Origin: Vicinamibacterales bacterium | Lineage (GTDB): Bacteria > Acidobacteriota > Vicinamibacteria > Vicinamibacterales > UBA2999 | Direction of reading: 5' to 3' | NCBI GenBank assembly: GCA_041394705.1 | Contig: JAWKHS010000019.1 | Coordinates: 62,001 to 126,000 of the forward strand | DNA: 64,000 nucleotides | In this document: piece by piece, positions 6,662 through 16,276 of the stretch | Layout of the letters: the number at the start of each line of letters is the position of its first letter | How positions within the stretch are numbered: position 1 is the first letter of the stretch | Program-made: the position numbers and the translations under genes | Notes under the pieces: model-generated | What the model was told of the DNA's origin: nothing | The model's database searches: none | Seen by the model: only the letters and a program-made list of their open reading frames with translations

Positions 6662-9532
6662 CTACCAGTCGAACTTCATGCCGAAGCGCATGATCGTCGG
6701 ACCGATGATGGCGATGGGCTGCTCGAAGGCCGATCCGCTGCTCCAGGTGATGTTCTGGGCGGCGGCGGAGTTCGTCAGGTTGTAGACGTCCACGAGGACG
6801 CCGAGCTTCCGGTTGTTCGGGAGCTTGAACGACTTCTCCATGCGGAGGTCCAGGATCACGATGTCGTCCTGGCGACGCGAGTCGATCGGCTCGGTCAGGA
6901 TGCGCTGCGTACCGTAGTTGATGCCGTTCGCCGCGCCGGCCAGGATGGTGCGCCCGTAGGGCTGGCCCTGCTGGAAGCGCAGCGCCGGCGTCAGGCGGAT
7001 GCCGTAGCCTGCGTCGTAGCTGCCGTTGATCTTGGCCGTCCACATCGTGAAGTTGTAGCGGCCGCCGTCGGTGTTGATGAGATCGTTCGGCGTGGACGGC
7101 GTCGTGATGGCGCGGAGGTTCTGGCCGAAGTACGCCGTGCTCTGGTCCTTGTTCCACCGCTGCGAGAACGACGCGGCGAGCGACCACCGGCCCACCTGGC
7201 GCCGGTTCACCGAGAACTCCACGGTGTGGTACTCACCGCTGCCGGGCAGGTTGGTGATGAGGTTGCTGACCGGCCGCCCGAGCGCGGCGGCGTTCAGGTT
7301 GAAGCCCGGGATGCCGGGCCCGTCGTCGGCCGTGTTCAGCGCGCCGTCCGGACCGGGGTCGCGGATGACGACCGGGACGTTGAAGTCCGCGATCGGCCGG
7401 TTCTGGTTGTAGATGACGCGGAAGTTGTCGATGGCCCGATAGACGTAGCCGCCGGACACCGCCAGGCCGGGCATGAGCTCGTGCTCGACCCAGGCCGAGA
7501 CCTCGTCGGTCCGCGTGTTCTTCAGGTTGGTATCCAGCGTGCCGCTCGCGGCGCCGCCGCGCTGGGCGATGATCACGCCTTCCTCGCCGGTGTCGTAGAC
7601 GCCGTTGCCGTTGGTGTCCGTCCACCGGTACCGCTTGTACCAGTCGGCCGAGTTGTTGTTGACGTCGAACGGCAGGCCGCTGGCGCCCGGGTTCCAGTAG
7701 TACTGGGCGTAGTTGGCCTTGAGCACGGTCGTGCCCGCGCCCGTGATGTCGTAGATGAGGCCCAGGCGCGGGACGACGTTGTTGAACGTCTTCACGTTGT
7801 CGATGGCCGCGAACTTCACCTGCGTGGGGTTGAATCGCCCGACGGGCGGCCCCTCCTGCTCGGGCAAGAACGAGCGGTAGCGGTCGTAGCGGACGCCGAG
7901 GTTGATCGTCATCCGCGAGTTGAGACGCCAGGTGTCCTGCAGGTACGCGCCGGTCGTGAACAGGCCCTGCTCGGAGATCGAGGGGCTGGCGAACAGGTAC
8001 ACCTCGGCGGGCACGCCGTTGTTCAGGATGTGCAGGACGTCGTTGGGCACGCTGCCCACGCCGCCGCGGCCGCGTTCGTCGGTGAACGTCTCGCGGAACC
8101 ACTCGCCGCCGACCTTGAAGTTGTGGTCACCGGCCCAGCCGCCCTTGAAATACGTCATCGAGCCGGCGGCCTGGTTCCGGGACGGCGTCCGGAACCACCC
8201 GTCACGGTTGCCACCGCTGACGAGGCTGTTCCCGGTGTCCTGGTAGGCCGGCGCGTCGGTGTACCGGCTGTTCGGCCAGACGTACTTGAACTGCCCGCCA
8301 CGCACCTCCATGAAGGTGGAGTCGCTGATGACGGTCTCGTAGCCGGCCTTGTAGGTGTGGGCCCAGTAGTCCTGGTTCCACGTCGAGTCGGCGGAGTTGT
8401 GGCGGGCCGAGGTGGCGCCGATGACGAACGTGTCGAGCCGGTTCGGCTGCGTCTTGTGGCCCCACATGCCGTACGCCGTGAGCTTGTTGTTCTGCGACAC
8501 GGCGTAGGTCAGCTTGCCGGTGTAGTTCTGCAGCCCGGTCTCGAACGCCTTGACCGGGAAGTTCGGCAGCAGCACCTTCACCTTCTGATCGCGCAGCGAC
8601 GTGTACCACCACAGCTTGTCCTGCTTCAGGTAGCCGCCGACGTCGCCGTTGACGTCGTGGTAGTGCTCGAGGCGGTTCAGGTCCGACGGCTGCAGGTTGC
8701 CGCAGCGGCCCCCGGGGCAGAGCGCGGTCTGCGAGTCGTCGATGTTGCTGCGCTGGATGCCCTTGTTCTGGTAGTCGGCGTAGAGCTTGGCGTGGTAGGA
8801 GTTCCCGCCCGACTTCGCCACGAAGTTGGACCAGACGCCGGGCCACGGCATCTCGGCGGTGTGGCCCTTGGTCTCGATGGCCACTTCGTCGATGGAGCCG
8901 TAGTCGTAGTAGAAGCCCGAGCCGCCGGTGCCCTCGGTGTTCACGATGCCCTCGACCATCGGCCGATGCTGGTCCTCCTTCGTGTCGTAGACCGCGTAGC
9001 CGGTCTGGGTGCCGGCGGCGCTGCCCCCGACGTCGATGCGGGTCAGCACGACGGCTGGCGCGGCGGCGAGCACGGTCCAGAAGTCGCGCGCGTTGGGCAG
9101 CGCGGCCAGGCGTTCCTCGCCGAAGCTCGCCGCCGTGGTCGTCGACGAGACGTCCACCACGGGCGAGGCGCCGCTGACCGTCACCGTCTCGGTCAGGCTG
9201 GCGACGCCGAGCTCGATGTTCACGGTGGCCGTGAACCCGAGGCCTACGCGCACGCCTTCGCGGTTGACCGTGCCGAAGCCGGCCAGCTCGAACACGAGCT
9301 TGTAGTCTCCTGGGGGTACTGCGGGGAAGCGATACTCGCCGGACTCGTTGGTGACGTCGGTGCGTACGCCCTGCATGCTCGGGCTCGAGGCGGTCACGGT
9401 GACGCCGGGCAGCACGCCGCCCGTGTTGTCCGTCACCTTGCCGTTGATCGAGCCCGTCGTTGCAGAGACCTGCGCGAACGCCGCCGACGCTGCCAGGAGC
9501 ATGCCGAAAACAAGAGCGCACACTCGTGCCAT
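6662..9532 (-). CDS. Oar-type TonB-dependent receptor, copy 1 of 3
   Basis: 956 residues, an outer-membrane TonB-dependent transporter. A signal peptide (1-21, A-A-S-A-A-F-A) is followed by a CarboxypepD_reg-like beta-sandwich (about 25-105: G-S-I-N-G-K-V-T-D-N-T-G-G, then G-E-Y-R-F-P-A-V-P-P-G-D-Y). A plug comes next (about 110-240), then a long barrel ending in the aromatic M-K-F-D-W. Such Oar-like receptors are typical of Acidobacteriota and take up oligosaccharides or peptides; no SusD partner is present. I chose the ATG at 9532, not the in-frame ATG at 9547, because GGAGGA between them is the ribosome site and the signal peptide begins at MARV. It has its own promoter and terminator. Tandem with two close paralogues. 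Confidence 0.9.
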   Translation of the reverse strand: MARVCALVFGMLLAASAAFAQVSATTGSINGKVTDNTGGVLPGVTVTASSPSMQGVRTDVTNESGEYRFPAVPPGDYKLVFELAGFGTVNREGVRVGLGFTATVNIELGVASLTETVTVSGASPVVDVSSTTTAASFGEERLAALPNARDFWTVLAAAPAVVLTRIDVGGSAAGTQTGYAVYDTKEDQHRPMVEGIVNTEGTGGSGFYYDYGSIDEVAIETKGHTAEMPWPGVWSNFVAKSGGNSYHAKLYADYQNKGIQRSNIDDSQTALCPGGRCGNLQPSDLNRLEHYHDVNGDVGGYLKQDKLWWYTSLRDQKVKVLLPNFPVKAFETGLQNYTGKLTYAVSQNNKLTAYGMWGHKTQPNRLDTFVIGATSARHNSADSTWNQDYWAHTYKAGYETVISDSTFMEVRGGQFKYVWPNSRYTDAPAYQDTGNSLVSGGNRDGWFRTPSRNQAAGSMTYFKGGWAGDHNFKVGGEWFRETFTDERGRGGVGSVPNDVLHILNNGVPAEVYLFASPSISEQGLFTTGAYLQDTWRLNSRMTINLGVRYDRYRSFLPEQEGPPVGRFNPTQVKFAAIDNVKTFNNVVPRLGLIYDITGAGTTVLKANYAQYYWNPGASGLPFDVNNNSADWYKRYRWTDTNGNGVYDTGEEGVIIAQRGGAASGTLDTNLKNTRTDEVSAWVEHELMPGLAVSGGYVYRAIDNFRVIYNQNRPIADFNVPVVIRDPGPDGALNTADDGPGIPGFNLNAAALGRPVSNLITNLPGSGEYHTVEFSVNRRQVGRWSLAASFSQRWNKDQSTAYFGQNLRAITTPSTPNDLINTDGGRYNFTMWTAKINGSYDAGYGIRLTPALRFQQGQPYGRTILAGAANGINYGTQRILTEPIDSRRQDDIVILDLRMEKSFKLPNNRKLGVLVDVYNLTNSAAAQNITWSSGSAFEQPIAIIGPTIMRFGMKFDW

Positions 9533-9661
9533 GCCGTACTCCTCCATCCCTCCCGTGACCACTCGGTCCTTGGGCGCCGGAGGGTGCTGCGGCATCCAAG
9601 GCCCCGCCGACGCGCGCGGGTCCCTCGGCAGGCGCGACGAAGGCCTGGCTGAGGTTGCGGT
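9533..9661 (-). other. 5' leader of TonB receptor gene 1
   Basis: The 392-nt gap between receptor genes 1 and 2 holds no gene. This part is the untranslated leader (about 120 nt) running from the promoter to the ATG, ending in the GGAGGA ribosome site. The remainder up to 9838 holds only a short ACTACAGGCT element (minus strand, 9699-9708) that recurs upstream of receptor 2, and then the terminator of gene 2. Confidence 0.4.
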
Positions 9662-9690
9662 ATTGTAGGGACTGGTTTTCCGGTATACAA
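9662..9690 (-). promoter_or_regulatory. promoter of TonB receptor gene 1
   Basis: On the minus strand -35 TTGTAT (9685-9690), 17-nt spacer, -10 TACAAT (9662-9667). It matches the promoter of receptor 2 in both hexamer style and spacing. Confidence 0.65.
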
Positions 9691-9845
9691 GCTCATAAAT
9701 AGCCTGTAGTGGCGGCCATGTATTGGCGGTATCAGCACCCGGGCCGTAGTGACCCTGACGCGGATATCCGTCTGGTTGGATCGCGGCTCGCCCAGGGCGC
9801 GCCGAACCCGGCGCATCGCCCGCCCGCCGAGGGGAGACAAAAAAA

Positions 9846-9871
9846 GCCCGGCGGGGAACTCCCCGCCGGGC
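9846..9871 (-). terminator. Rho-independent terminator of TonB receptor gene 2
   Basis: Perfect 12-bp inverted repeat (9846-9857 with 9860-9871) with a very tight loop. On the minus strand it is followed by a run of seven U residues (9839-9845). It lies 53 nt after the stop codon of receptor 2. Confidence 0.88.
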
Positions 9872-9924
9872 CTGGGCACTCTTGAACGGCCGGTCAGCCG
9901 CCTCGCGGCGGCGAATCCAGCGCG

Positions 9925-12792
9925 TTACCAGTCGAACTTGAAGCCGAACCGCATGATCGACGGGCCGATGATGCTGATGGGCTGCTCGAAGGCCGAGCCG
10001 CTGTTCCAGGTGATGTTCTGGGCGGCCGCGGAGTTGGTCAGGTTGTAGGCGTCGATGAAGACGCCGACCTTGCGGGCCCCGGTCAGCGCGAACGACTTCT
10101 CGAGGCGCAGGTCCAGGAGCGTGATGTTGTCCTGCCGGCGCGAGTCGATCGGCTCGGCCAGGATGCGCTGGGTGCCGTAGTTGATGCCGTTGGCGGCGCC
10201 GGCCAGGAAGGTCCGGCCGTAGGGCTGGCCCTGCTGGAAGCGGAGCGCCGGCGTGATGCGGATGCCGTACGGCGCGTCGTAGCTGCCGTTGATCTTGGCC
10301 GTCCACATCGTGAAGTTGTAGCGGCCGCCATCGGTGTTGATGAGGTCGTTCTTCGTCGAGGGCGTGGTCAGGGACCGGAGGTTCTGGCCGAAGTAGGCCG
10401 TGGACTGGTCCTTGTTCCAGCGCTTGGCGAACGCCGCGGACAGCGACCAGCGACCCGACTGGCGCTTGTTGGCCGCGAATTCGACCGTCTGATACTGGCC
10501 GTTGCCCGGGAGGTTGGTTGCGACGTTCCGGACCGGCAGGGACAGGTTGGCCGGGTTCAGGTTGAAGCCCGGGATGCCGGCGCCATCGTCGCCGTTACCG
10601 AGGACGCCGTCCGGACCGGGGTCGCGGATGGTGATCGGCACGGTGAAGGCGTCGAGCGGCCGGTTCGAGTTCGCGAGCACGCGGAAGTTGTCGATCGAGC
10701 GGTAGACGTAGCCGCCCGACAGCGCGAAGCCCGGGAGCAGCTCGTGCTCGATCCAGCCCGCGAACTCGTCGGTCCTCGTGTTCTTCAGGTTCGGGTCGAG
10801 CGTGGCCGACGCCGCCCCGCCGCGCTGCGCGATGATCACGCCTTCCTCCCCGGGCTGGTAGAGCAGGTCGCCGTTGAGGTCGGTCCAGCGATAGCGCGTG
10901 TACCAGTCGGCCGGGTTGTTGTTCGTGTCGGACGCCAGGCCGGTCCCGGGGTTCCAGTAATACAGGCCGTAGTTGGCCTTGATCACGGTCCGCCCTTCGC
11001 CGGTGAGGTCGTAGATGATGCCGAGGCGCGGCACCGGGGTGGCGAACGTCTTCACGTCGTTGATCGCGGCGAACTTCAGCTGCGTCGTGTTGAACTTGCC
11101 GACCGGCGGCCCTTCCTGCTCCGGCAGGAAGGCCCGATAGCGATCCAGGCGGATCCCGGCGTTGATCGTCAGGCGCGAGCTGATGCGCCAGGTGTCCTGC
11201 AGGTACACCCCCAGGGTGTAGAGCCCCTGTTCGGACACCGAGGGGCTGGCGAACAGGTACACCTCGGACGCGTTGCCGTTGTTCAGGATGTGCAGGACGT
11301 CGCCGGGCACCGAGCCCTCGCCGTCCACGCCGCGCTCGTCGGTGAAGGTCTCGCGGAACCACTCGCCGCCCACCTTGAGGTTGTGCGACCCGGCCCACCC
11401 GCTCTTGAAGTAGGTGAGCGAGGCGCCGACCTGGTTGCGCGAGGGCGTGCGGTACCAGCCGTCGCGGTTGCCGCCGCTGACGACGCTCGTGCCGAGGTCC
11501 TGGTACGGCACGTCCTGCGTGTAGCGGTGGTTCGGCCAGACGTAGCGGAACTGCCCGCCGCGCACCTCGAAGAACGTGCTGTCACCCAGCACCGTCTCGT
11601 AGCCGCCCTTGTAGGTGTGGGCCCAGTAGTCCTGGTTCCAGGTGGAGTCGGCCGAGTTGTGACGGGCCGACGTGGCGGAGATGGCGAACGTGTCGAGGCG
11701 ATTGGGCTGGTGCTTGTTGCCCCACATGCCGTACGCCGTCAGCTTGTTGTTCTGCGAGATCGCGTAGGTGACCTTGCCCGTGTAGTTCTTGAGCGCGGTC
11801 TCGAACGGCTTCACCGGGAAGTTCGGCAGGCGGCCCTGGACGTTCTGGCTGCGGCCCGAGGCATACCACCAGACGGTGTCCTTCTTCAGGTAGCCCCCCA
11901 CGTCGGCGTTGACGTCGTAGTACTTGTGGATGCGGTTCAGGTCCGAGGGCGTCAGCTCGCCGCAGTTGCCGCGTGGGCAGAGCCCGGTCTGCGAGTTCTC
12001 GATGTTGCTGCGCTGGATGCTCTCGCTCTGGTAGTCCGAGTAGAACTTGCCGTGGTACTCGTTGCCGCCGGACTTGGAGACGAAGTTGGACCAGACGCCG
12101 GGCCACGGCATCTCGGCGGTGTGGCCCTTGGTCTCGATGGCCACTTCGTCGATGGAGCCGTAGTCGTAATAGAAGCCCGAGCCGCCGGTGCCCTCGGTGT
12201 TCACGATGCCCTCGACCATCGGCCGATGCTGGTCTTCCTTCGTGTCGTAGGCCGCGTAGCCGGTCTGCGTGCCGGCCATGCTGCCGCCGACGTCGATGCG
12301 CGTGACCACCACGGCGGGCGAGGCGGCCAGCACGCTCCAGAAGTCGCGGGCGTTCGGCAGGGCCGCGAGCCGCTCCTCGCCGAAGTTCTCCGACGTCGTC
12401 GTGGTGGAGACGTCCACGACCGGCGACGAGCCGCTGACGGTGACCGTCTCCTGCAGGCTCGCGACGCCGAGCTCGATGTTCACGGTTGCCGTGAAGCCGA
12501 GGCCGACGCGCACGCCCTCGCGGTTGACCGTGCCGAACCCGGCCAGCTCGAAGACGAGCTTGTAGTCTCCGGGGGGAACTGCGGGGAAGCGATACTCACC
12601 GGCCTCGTTGGTGACGTCCGAGCGCACGCCCTGCATGCTCGGGCTCGAGGCGGTCACGGTGACGCCGGGCAGCACGCCGCCCGTGTTGTCGGTCACCTTG
12701 CCGTTGATCGAGCCCGTCGTCGCAGAGACCTGCGCGAACGACGCCGACGCTGCCAGGAGCATGCCGAGAACCAAGCCGCACACTCGTGCCAT
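9925..12792 (-). CDS. Oar-type TonB-dependent receptor, copy 2 of 3
   Basis: 955 residues with the same order as copy 1: signal peptide (to S-A-S-F-A), CarboxypepD_reg-like domain (about 25-105), plug with F-Y-Y-D-Y-G-S-I-D-E-V, and a barrel ending G-F-K-F-D-W. Much of the protein is identical to copies 1 and 3, while barrel loops differ (for example around the G-D-D-G-A-G-I-P-G-F and barrel strand regions), as expected if the copies take up different ligands. The start context is the same as copy 1: an in-frame ATG at 12807 carries the GGAGGA site that serves the real ATG at 12792. Own promoter at 12914-12942 and own terminator make it a single-gene transcript. Confidence 0.9.
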   Translation of the reverse strand: MARVCGLVLGMLLAASASFAQVSATTGSINGKVTDNTGGVLPGVTVTASSPSMQGVRSDVTNEAGEYRFPAVPPGDYKLVFELAGFGTVNREGVRVGLGFTATVNIELGVASLQETVTVSGSSPVVDVSTTTTSENFGEERLAALPNARDFWSVLAASPAVVVTRIDVGGSMAGTQTGYAAYDTKEDQHRPMVEGIVNTEGTGGSGFYYDYGSIDEVAIETKGHTAEMPWPGVWSNFVSKSGGNEYHGKFYSDYQSESIQRSNIENSQTGLCPRGNCGELTPSDLNRIHKYYDVNADVGGYLKKDTVWWYASGRSQNVQGRLPNFPVKPFETALKNYTGKVTYAISQNNKLTAYGMWGNKHQPNRLDTFAISATSARHNSADSTWNQDYWAHTYKGGYETVLGDSTFFEVRGGQFRYVWPNHRYTQDVPYQDLGTSVVSGGNRDGWYRTPSRNQVGASLTYFKSGWAGSHNLKVGGEWFRETFTDERGVDGEGSVPGDVLHILNNGNASEVYLFASPSVSEQGLYTLGVYLQDTWRISSRLTINAGIRLDRYRAFLPEQEGPPVGKFNTTQLKFAAINDVKTFATPVPRLGIIYDLTGEGRTVIKANYGLYYWNPGTGLASDTNNNPADWYTRYRWTDLNGDLLYQPGEEGVIIAQRGGAASATLDPNLKNTRTDEFAGWIEHELLPGFALSGGYVYRSIDNFRVLANSNRPLDAFTVPITIRDPGPDGVLGNGDDGAGIPGFNLNPANLSLPVRNVATNLPGNGQYQTVEFAANKRQSGRWSLSAAFAKRWNKDQSTAYFGQNLRSLTTPSTKNDLINTDGGRYNFTMWTAKINGSYDAPYGIRITPALRFQQGQPYGRTFLAGAANGINYGTQRILAEPIDSRRQDNITLLDLRLEKSFALTGARKVGVFIDAYNLTNSAAAQNITWNSGSAFEQPISIIGPSIMRFGFKFDW

Positions 12793-12913
12793 GCCGTACT
12801 CCTCCATGAAGGGGGCGCAGTGGATTGGTGTCCGAGACACCCGTAATCCACGACCCGCGCACACACTCGCGGTCAACTCGCGCCGTCGTCAAGGCGGCGT
12901 CGAGACGGGGCGT

Positions 12914-12942
12914 ATTGTAGGCACGCGATGCACCGTATTCAA
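12914..12942 (-). promoter_or_regulatory. promoter of TonB receptor gene 2
   Basis: On the minus strand -35 TTGAAT (12937-12942), 17-nt spacer, -10 TACAAT (12914-12919). Predicted leader of about 115 nt, close to the leader length of receptor 1. Confidence 0.65.
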
Positions 12943-13256
12943 GCGCCGAAACACCTTGTACGAAGGGGAATCCTGAATCGATGCGCCGTGTACGGCGGAC
13001 GCACGGCAGACGCGCGCGCATCCATCCGTGGCGTTGGAAATGAATCCGCGCGATTGGATTCCGTGCGGCGCTCAGGCGTCTTGTGGTGCGGCTATCCAGG
13101 AAAGCCTGTAGTTTGTGTTCATGAAAGCATGTAGTCGTGCGTGTTCGAGGCTGGCTTCACGGCGAGCGGTGCGTCACTGAAGAGGTGGGCGCGGACCGGA
13201 TGGGGGCGAGTCGACAGGGCCGTGGCGGGGGCGACGCCCCGTCGAAGACACGAAGA
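12943..13256. other. gene-free region between TonB receptor genes 2 and 3
   Basis: About 310 nt with somewhat lower G+C than its surroundings. I see no credible coding sequence. It contains the ACTACAGGCT element (minus strand, 13103-13112) shared with the region upstream of the promoter of receptor 1, and a small CATGAAAGCATG dyad (about 13120-13131). It may hold distal regulatory sites for receptor 2; nothing more can be supported. Confidence 0.35.
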
Positions 13257-13282
13257 GCCCGGCGGGAGCACACCCGCCGGGC
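13257..13282 (-). terminator. terminator hairpin of TonB receptor gene 3
   Basis: Perfect 10-bp stem (13257-13266 with 13273-13282) with a 6-nt loop, 26 nt after the receptor stop on the minus strand. The following U tract is weak (UCUUCG), unlike the terminators of copies 1 and 2. The stem sequence GCCCGGCGGG is nearly the same as that of copy 2, as expected from duplication. Confidence 0.7.
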
Positions 13283-13308
13283 CCTTCGGAACGAGTCGCG
13301 GGGCGCGA

Positions 13309-16182
13309 CTACCAGTCGAACTTGAACCCGAAGCGCATGATCGTCGGCCCCACGATGGCGATGGGCCGCTCGAAGGCAGAGCCGCTGCTCCAGGTGATGT
13401 TCTGGGCCGCGTCCGAGTTCAACAGGTTGTAGCCGTCCACGAACAGGCCGAGGCGGCGGGCGCTGGCGCCCAGGTCGAAGAACTTCTCGAGCCGCACGTC
13501 GAGCAGGACGATGTTGTCCTGCCGGCGCGAGTCGATCGGCTCGGCCAGGATGCGCTGGGTGCCGTAGTTGATGCCGTTGGCGGCGCCGGCCAGGAAGGTC
13601 CGGCCGTAGGGCTGGCCCTGCTGGAAGCGGAGCGCCGGCGTGATGCGGACGCCGCCCGGGGCGTCGTAGCTGCCGTTGATCTTGGCCGTCCACATCGTGA
13701 ACTCGTAGCGGCCGTCAGCGGTGTTGATGAGATCGTTCTGCGTCGACGGGGTGGTCAGCGCCCTGAGGTTCTGACCGAAGTACCCGGTGTCGTGGTCCTT
13801 GTTCCACCGCTTCGAGAAGGCGGCCGCGAGGGACCACCGGCCGGTCTGCCGCTTCGTCGCCGAGAACTCCACCGTGTCGTACTGGCCTTTGCCCGGCAGG
13901 TTGGTCGTCAGGTTCTGGACTGGCAGGCCCAGGTTGGCCGGGTTCAGGTTGAAGCCAGGGATGCCCGCGCCGTCGTCGCCGTTGCCGAGGACGCCGTCAG
14001 GCCCGGGATCGAGGATCGTGACCGGCACGTTGTAGGCGTCGATCGGCCGGTTCGCGTTCGCCCGGACCCGGAAGTTGTCGATCGTCCTGTGGACGTAGCC
14101 CGCCGAGAGGGCGAGGCCTGGCACGAGCTCGTGCTCGATCCAGGCCGCGATCTCGTCGGTGCGCGTGTTCTTCAGATCGGGATCGAGCGCGCCCGACGCC
14201 GCGCCGCCGCGCTGGTCGATGATCACGCCTTCCTCGCCGGGCTGGTAGAGCAGGTCGCCGTTGAGGTCCGTCCAGCGGTAGCGCGTGAACCAGTCGGCCG
14301 AGTTCGGGTTCGTGTCGGCGGCTACGCCGTTGGCGCCGGGATTCCAGTAGTAGATGCCGTAGTTGGCCTTGATGACGGTCCGGCCCTCGCCGGTGACGTC
14401 GTAGATCAGGCCGAGGCGCGGCACGGGGTTCGAGAAGGTCTTGAGGTTGTCCACCGCCGGGAAGCTCACCTGCGTGGCGTTGAACGCGCCGACGGGCGGA
14501 CCCTCCTGCTCGGGCAGGAACGCGCGGTACCTGTCGAACCGGAGTCCGGCGTTGATGGTCAGACGCGGTCCGATGCGCCAGGTGTCCTGGAGGAACAGGC
14601 CGAGCGTCTGGAGGCCCTGCTCGGAGATCGACGGCGTGGCGAAGAGGTAGACCTCGGACGCGCGGCCGTTGTTCAGGATATAGAGCACATCGCCGGGAAC
14701 GTTGCCGATGCCGCCCCGCCCGCGCTCGTCGGTGAAGGTCTCGCGGAACCACTCGCCGCCCACCTTGAAGTTGTGCGAGCCCGCCCAGCCGCTCTTGAAG
14801 TAGGTCAGCGAGCCGGCCACCTGGTTGCGCGACGGCGTGCGGAACCAGCCGTCGCGGTTGCCGCCGCTGACCAGATTGTTGCCGACGTCCTGGTAGGCCG
14901 GCGCGTCGGTGTACCGGGAGTTCGGCCACACGTAGCGGAACTGCCCGCCGCGCACCTCGAAGAACGTGCTGTCGCCGAGCACCGACTCGTAGCCGGCCTT
15001 GTAGGTGTGTGCCCAGTAGTCCTGGTTCCACGTCGAATCGGCCGAGTTGTGCCGGGCGGCCGTGGCGCCGATCCGGAACGTGTCGAGCCGGTTGGGCTGG
15101 TGCTTGTTGCCCCACATCCCGTACGCCGTCAGCTTGTTGTTCTGAGACGCGGCGTAGGTGAGCTTGCCCGTGTAGTTCGTGAGGCCCGTCTCGAACGGCT
15201 TGACCGGGAAGTTCGGCAGCCGCCCCTGGACGTTCTGCTTCCGGTAGGACCCGTACCACCAGATCGTGTCCTTCTTCAGGTAGCCGCCGGCGTCGCCGTT
15301 GAAGTCGTAGTAGCGGTAGATGCGATTGAGATCCGATGGCGTCAGCTCACCGCAGTCGCTGCGCGGGCACAGCGCGACGGCGCTGTTGTCGATGTTCGTG
15401 CGCTGGATCGACTCGTTCTGGTAGTCCAGGTAGAGACGGCCGTGATATTCGTTGCCGCCCGACTTCGACACGAAGTTGGACCAGACGCCGGGCCACGGCA
15501 TCTCGGCGGTGTGGCCCTTGGTCTCGATGGCCACTTCGTCGATGGAGCCGTAGTCGTAGTAGAAGCCCGAGCCGCCGGTGCCCTCCGTGTTCACGATCCC
15601 CTCGACCATCGGGCGGTGCTGGTCCTGCTTGGTGTCGTACGCCGCGTAGCCCGTCTGGGTGCCCGCCGCGCTTCCGCCGACATCGATACGGGTGACGACC
15701 ACGGCCGGCGAGGCGGCCAGCACGGCCCAGAAGTCGCGGGCGTTCGGCAAGGCGGCCAGGCGCTCGGCGCTGTAGTTCGACGTCGTCGTGGTCGTCGAGA
15801 CGTCCACCACCGGCGACTCGCCACTGACCGTCACCGTCTCCTGCAGGCTCGCGACGCCGAGCTCGATGTTCACGGTGGCCGTGAAGCCCAGGCCGACGCT
15901 CAGGCCCTCGCGATTGACGGTCCCGAAGCCGGCGAGCTCGAACACCAGCTTGTAGGTGCCCGGGGGCACGGCCGGGAAGCGGTACTCGCCGGACTCGTTC
16001 GTGACGTCGGTGCGAAGGCCCTGCATGCTCGGACTCGACGCGGTCACGGTGACGCCGGGCAGCACCCCGCCCGTGTTGTCCGTCACCTTGCCGTTGATGG
16101 AGCCTGTGGTGGACGAGACCTGCGCGAACGCCACGCAGGGGGCCAGGAGCAGGGAGAGGGCAAGTGCGCTGGCTCGTACCAT
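13309..16182 (-). CDS. Oar-type TonB-dependent receptor, copy 3 of 3
   Basis: 957 residues. Signal peptide (MVRASALALSLLLAPCVAFA), CarboxypepD_reg-like domain (about 22-105), plug, and barrel ending G-F-K-F-D-W. It shares the TonB receptor architecture and long identical stretches with copies 1 and 2, but its signal peptide and 5' region are unrelated to theirs. The ATG at 16182 follows AAGGAGG at 8 nt, so the in-frame upstream ATG at 16233 is not needed. Its promoter is embedded in a long inverted repeat (16241-16276), so this copy is probably under its own repressor or activator while copies 1 and 2 share one promoter type. Confidence 0.9.
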   Translation of the reverse strand: MVRASALALSLLLAPCVAFAQVSSTTGSINGKVTDNTGGVLPGVTVTASSPSMQGLRTDVTNESGEYRFPAVPPGTYKLVFELAGFGTVNREGLSVGLGFTATVNIELGVASLQETVTVSGESPVVDVSTTTTTSNYSAERLAALPNARDFWAVLAASPAVVVTRIDVGGSAAGTQTGYAAYDTKQDQHRPMVEGIVNTEGTGGSGFYYDYGSIDEVAIETKGHTAEMPWPGVWSNFVSKSGGNEYHGRLYLDYQNESIQRTNIDNSAVALCPRSDCGELTPSDLNRIYRYYDFNGDAGGYLKKDTIWWYGSYRKQNVQGRLPNFPVKPFETGLTNYTGKLTYAASQNNKLTAYGMWGNKHQPNRLDTFRIGATAARHNSADSTWNQDYWAHTYKAGYESVLGDSTFFEVRGGQFRYVWPNSRYTDAPAYQDVGNNLVSGGNRDGWFRTPSRNQVAGSLTYFKSGWAGSHNFKVGGEWFRETFTDERGRGGIGNVPGDVLYILNNGRASEVYLFATPSISEQGLQTLGLFLQDTWRIGPRLTINAGLRFDRYRAFLPEQEGPPVGAFNATQVSFPAVDNLKTFSNPVPRLGLIYDVTGEGRTVIKANYGIYYWNPGANGVAADTNPNSADWFTRYRWTDLNGDLLYQPGEEGVIIDQRGGAASGALDPDLKNTRTDEIAAWIEHELVPGLALSAGYVHRTIDNFRVRANANRPIDAYNVPVTILDPGPDGVLGNGDDGAGIPGFNLNPANLGLPVQNLTTNLPGKGQYDTVEFSATKRQTGRWSLAAAFSKRWNKDHDTGYFGQNLRALTTPSTQNDLINTADGRYEFTMWTAKINGSYDAPGGVRITPALRFQQGQPYGRTFLAGAANGINYGTQRILAEPIDSRRQDNIVLLDVRLEKFFDLGASARRLGLFVDGYNLLNSDAAQNITWSSGSAFERPIAIVGPTIMRFGFKFDW

Positions 16183-16240
16183 GCGGGGAACCTCCTTGAG
16201 TTCTGCGACAGCCCGACGAGTTCTCAGGCGCAATGCCGAA

Positions 16241-16276
16241 CTGTGTCAGCGCGAAAGTTCTACAGCGCTGACACAG
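16241..16276. promoter_or_regulatory. 12-bp inverted repeat operator at the receptor 3 promoter
   Basis: Two perfect 12-nt arms, CTGTGTCAGCGC (16241-16252) and its complement (16265-16276), are separated by 12 nt; arm centres are 24 nt apart, a little over two helical turns. The spacer contains the candidate -10 of TonB receptor gene 3. No U tract follows, so this is not a terminator. It looks like the binding site of a dimeric regulator; the regulator is not identifiable here. Confidence 0.6.

Noticed and set aside
12928..13134. A 68-codon open frame between TonB receptor genes 2 and 3
   Set aside because: No ribosome site, atypical composition and it runs across the promoter of receptor 2 on the other strand.
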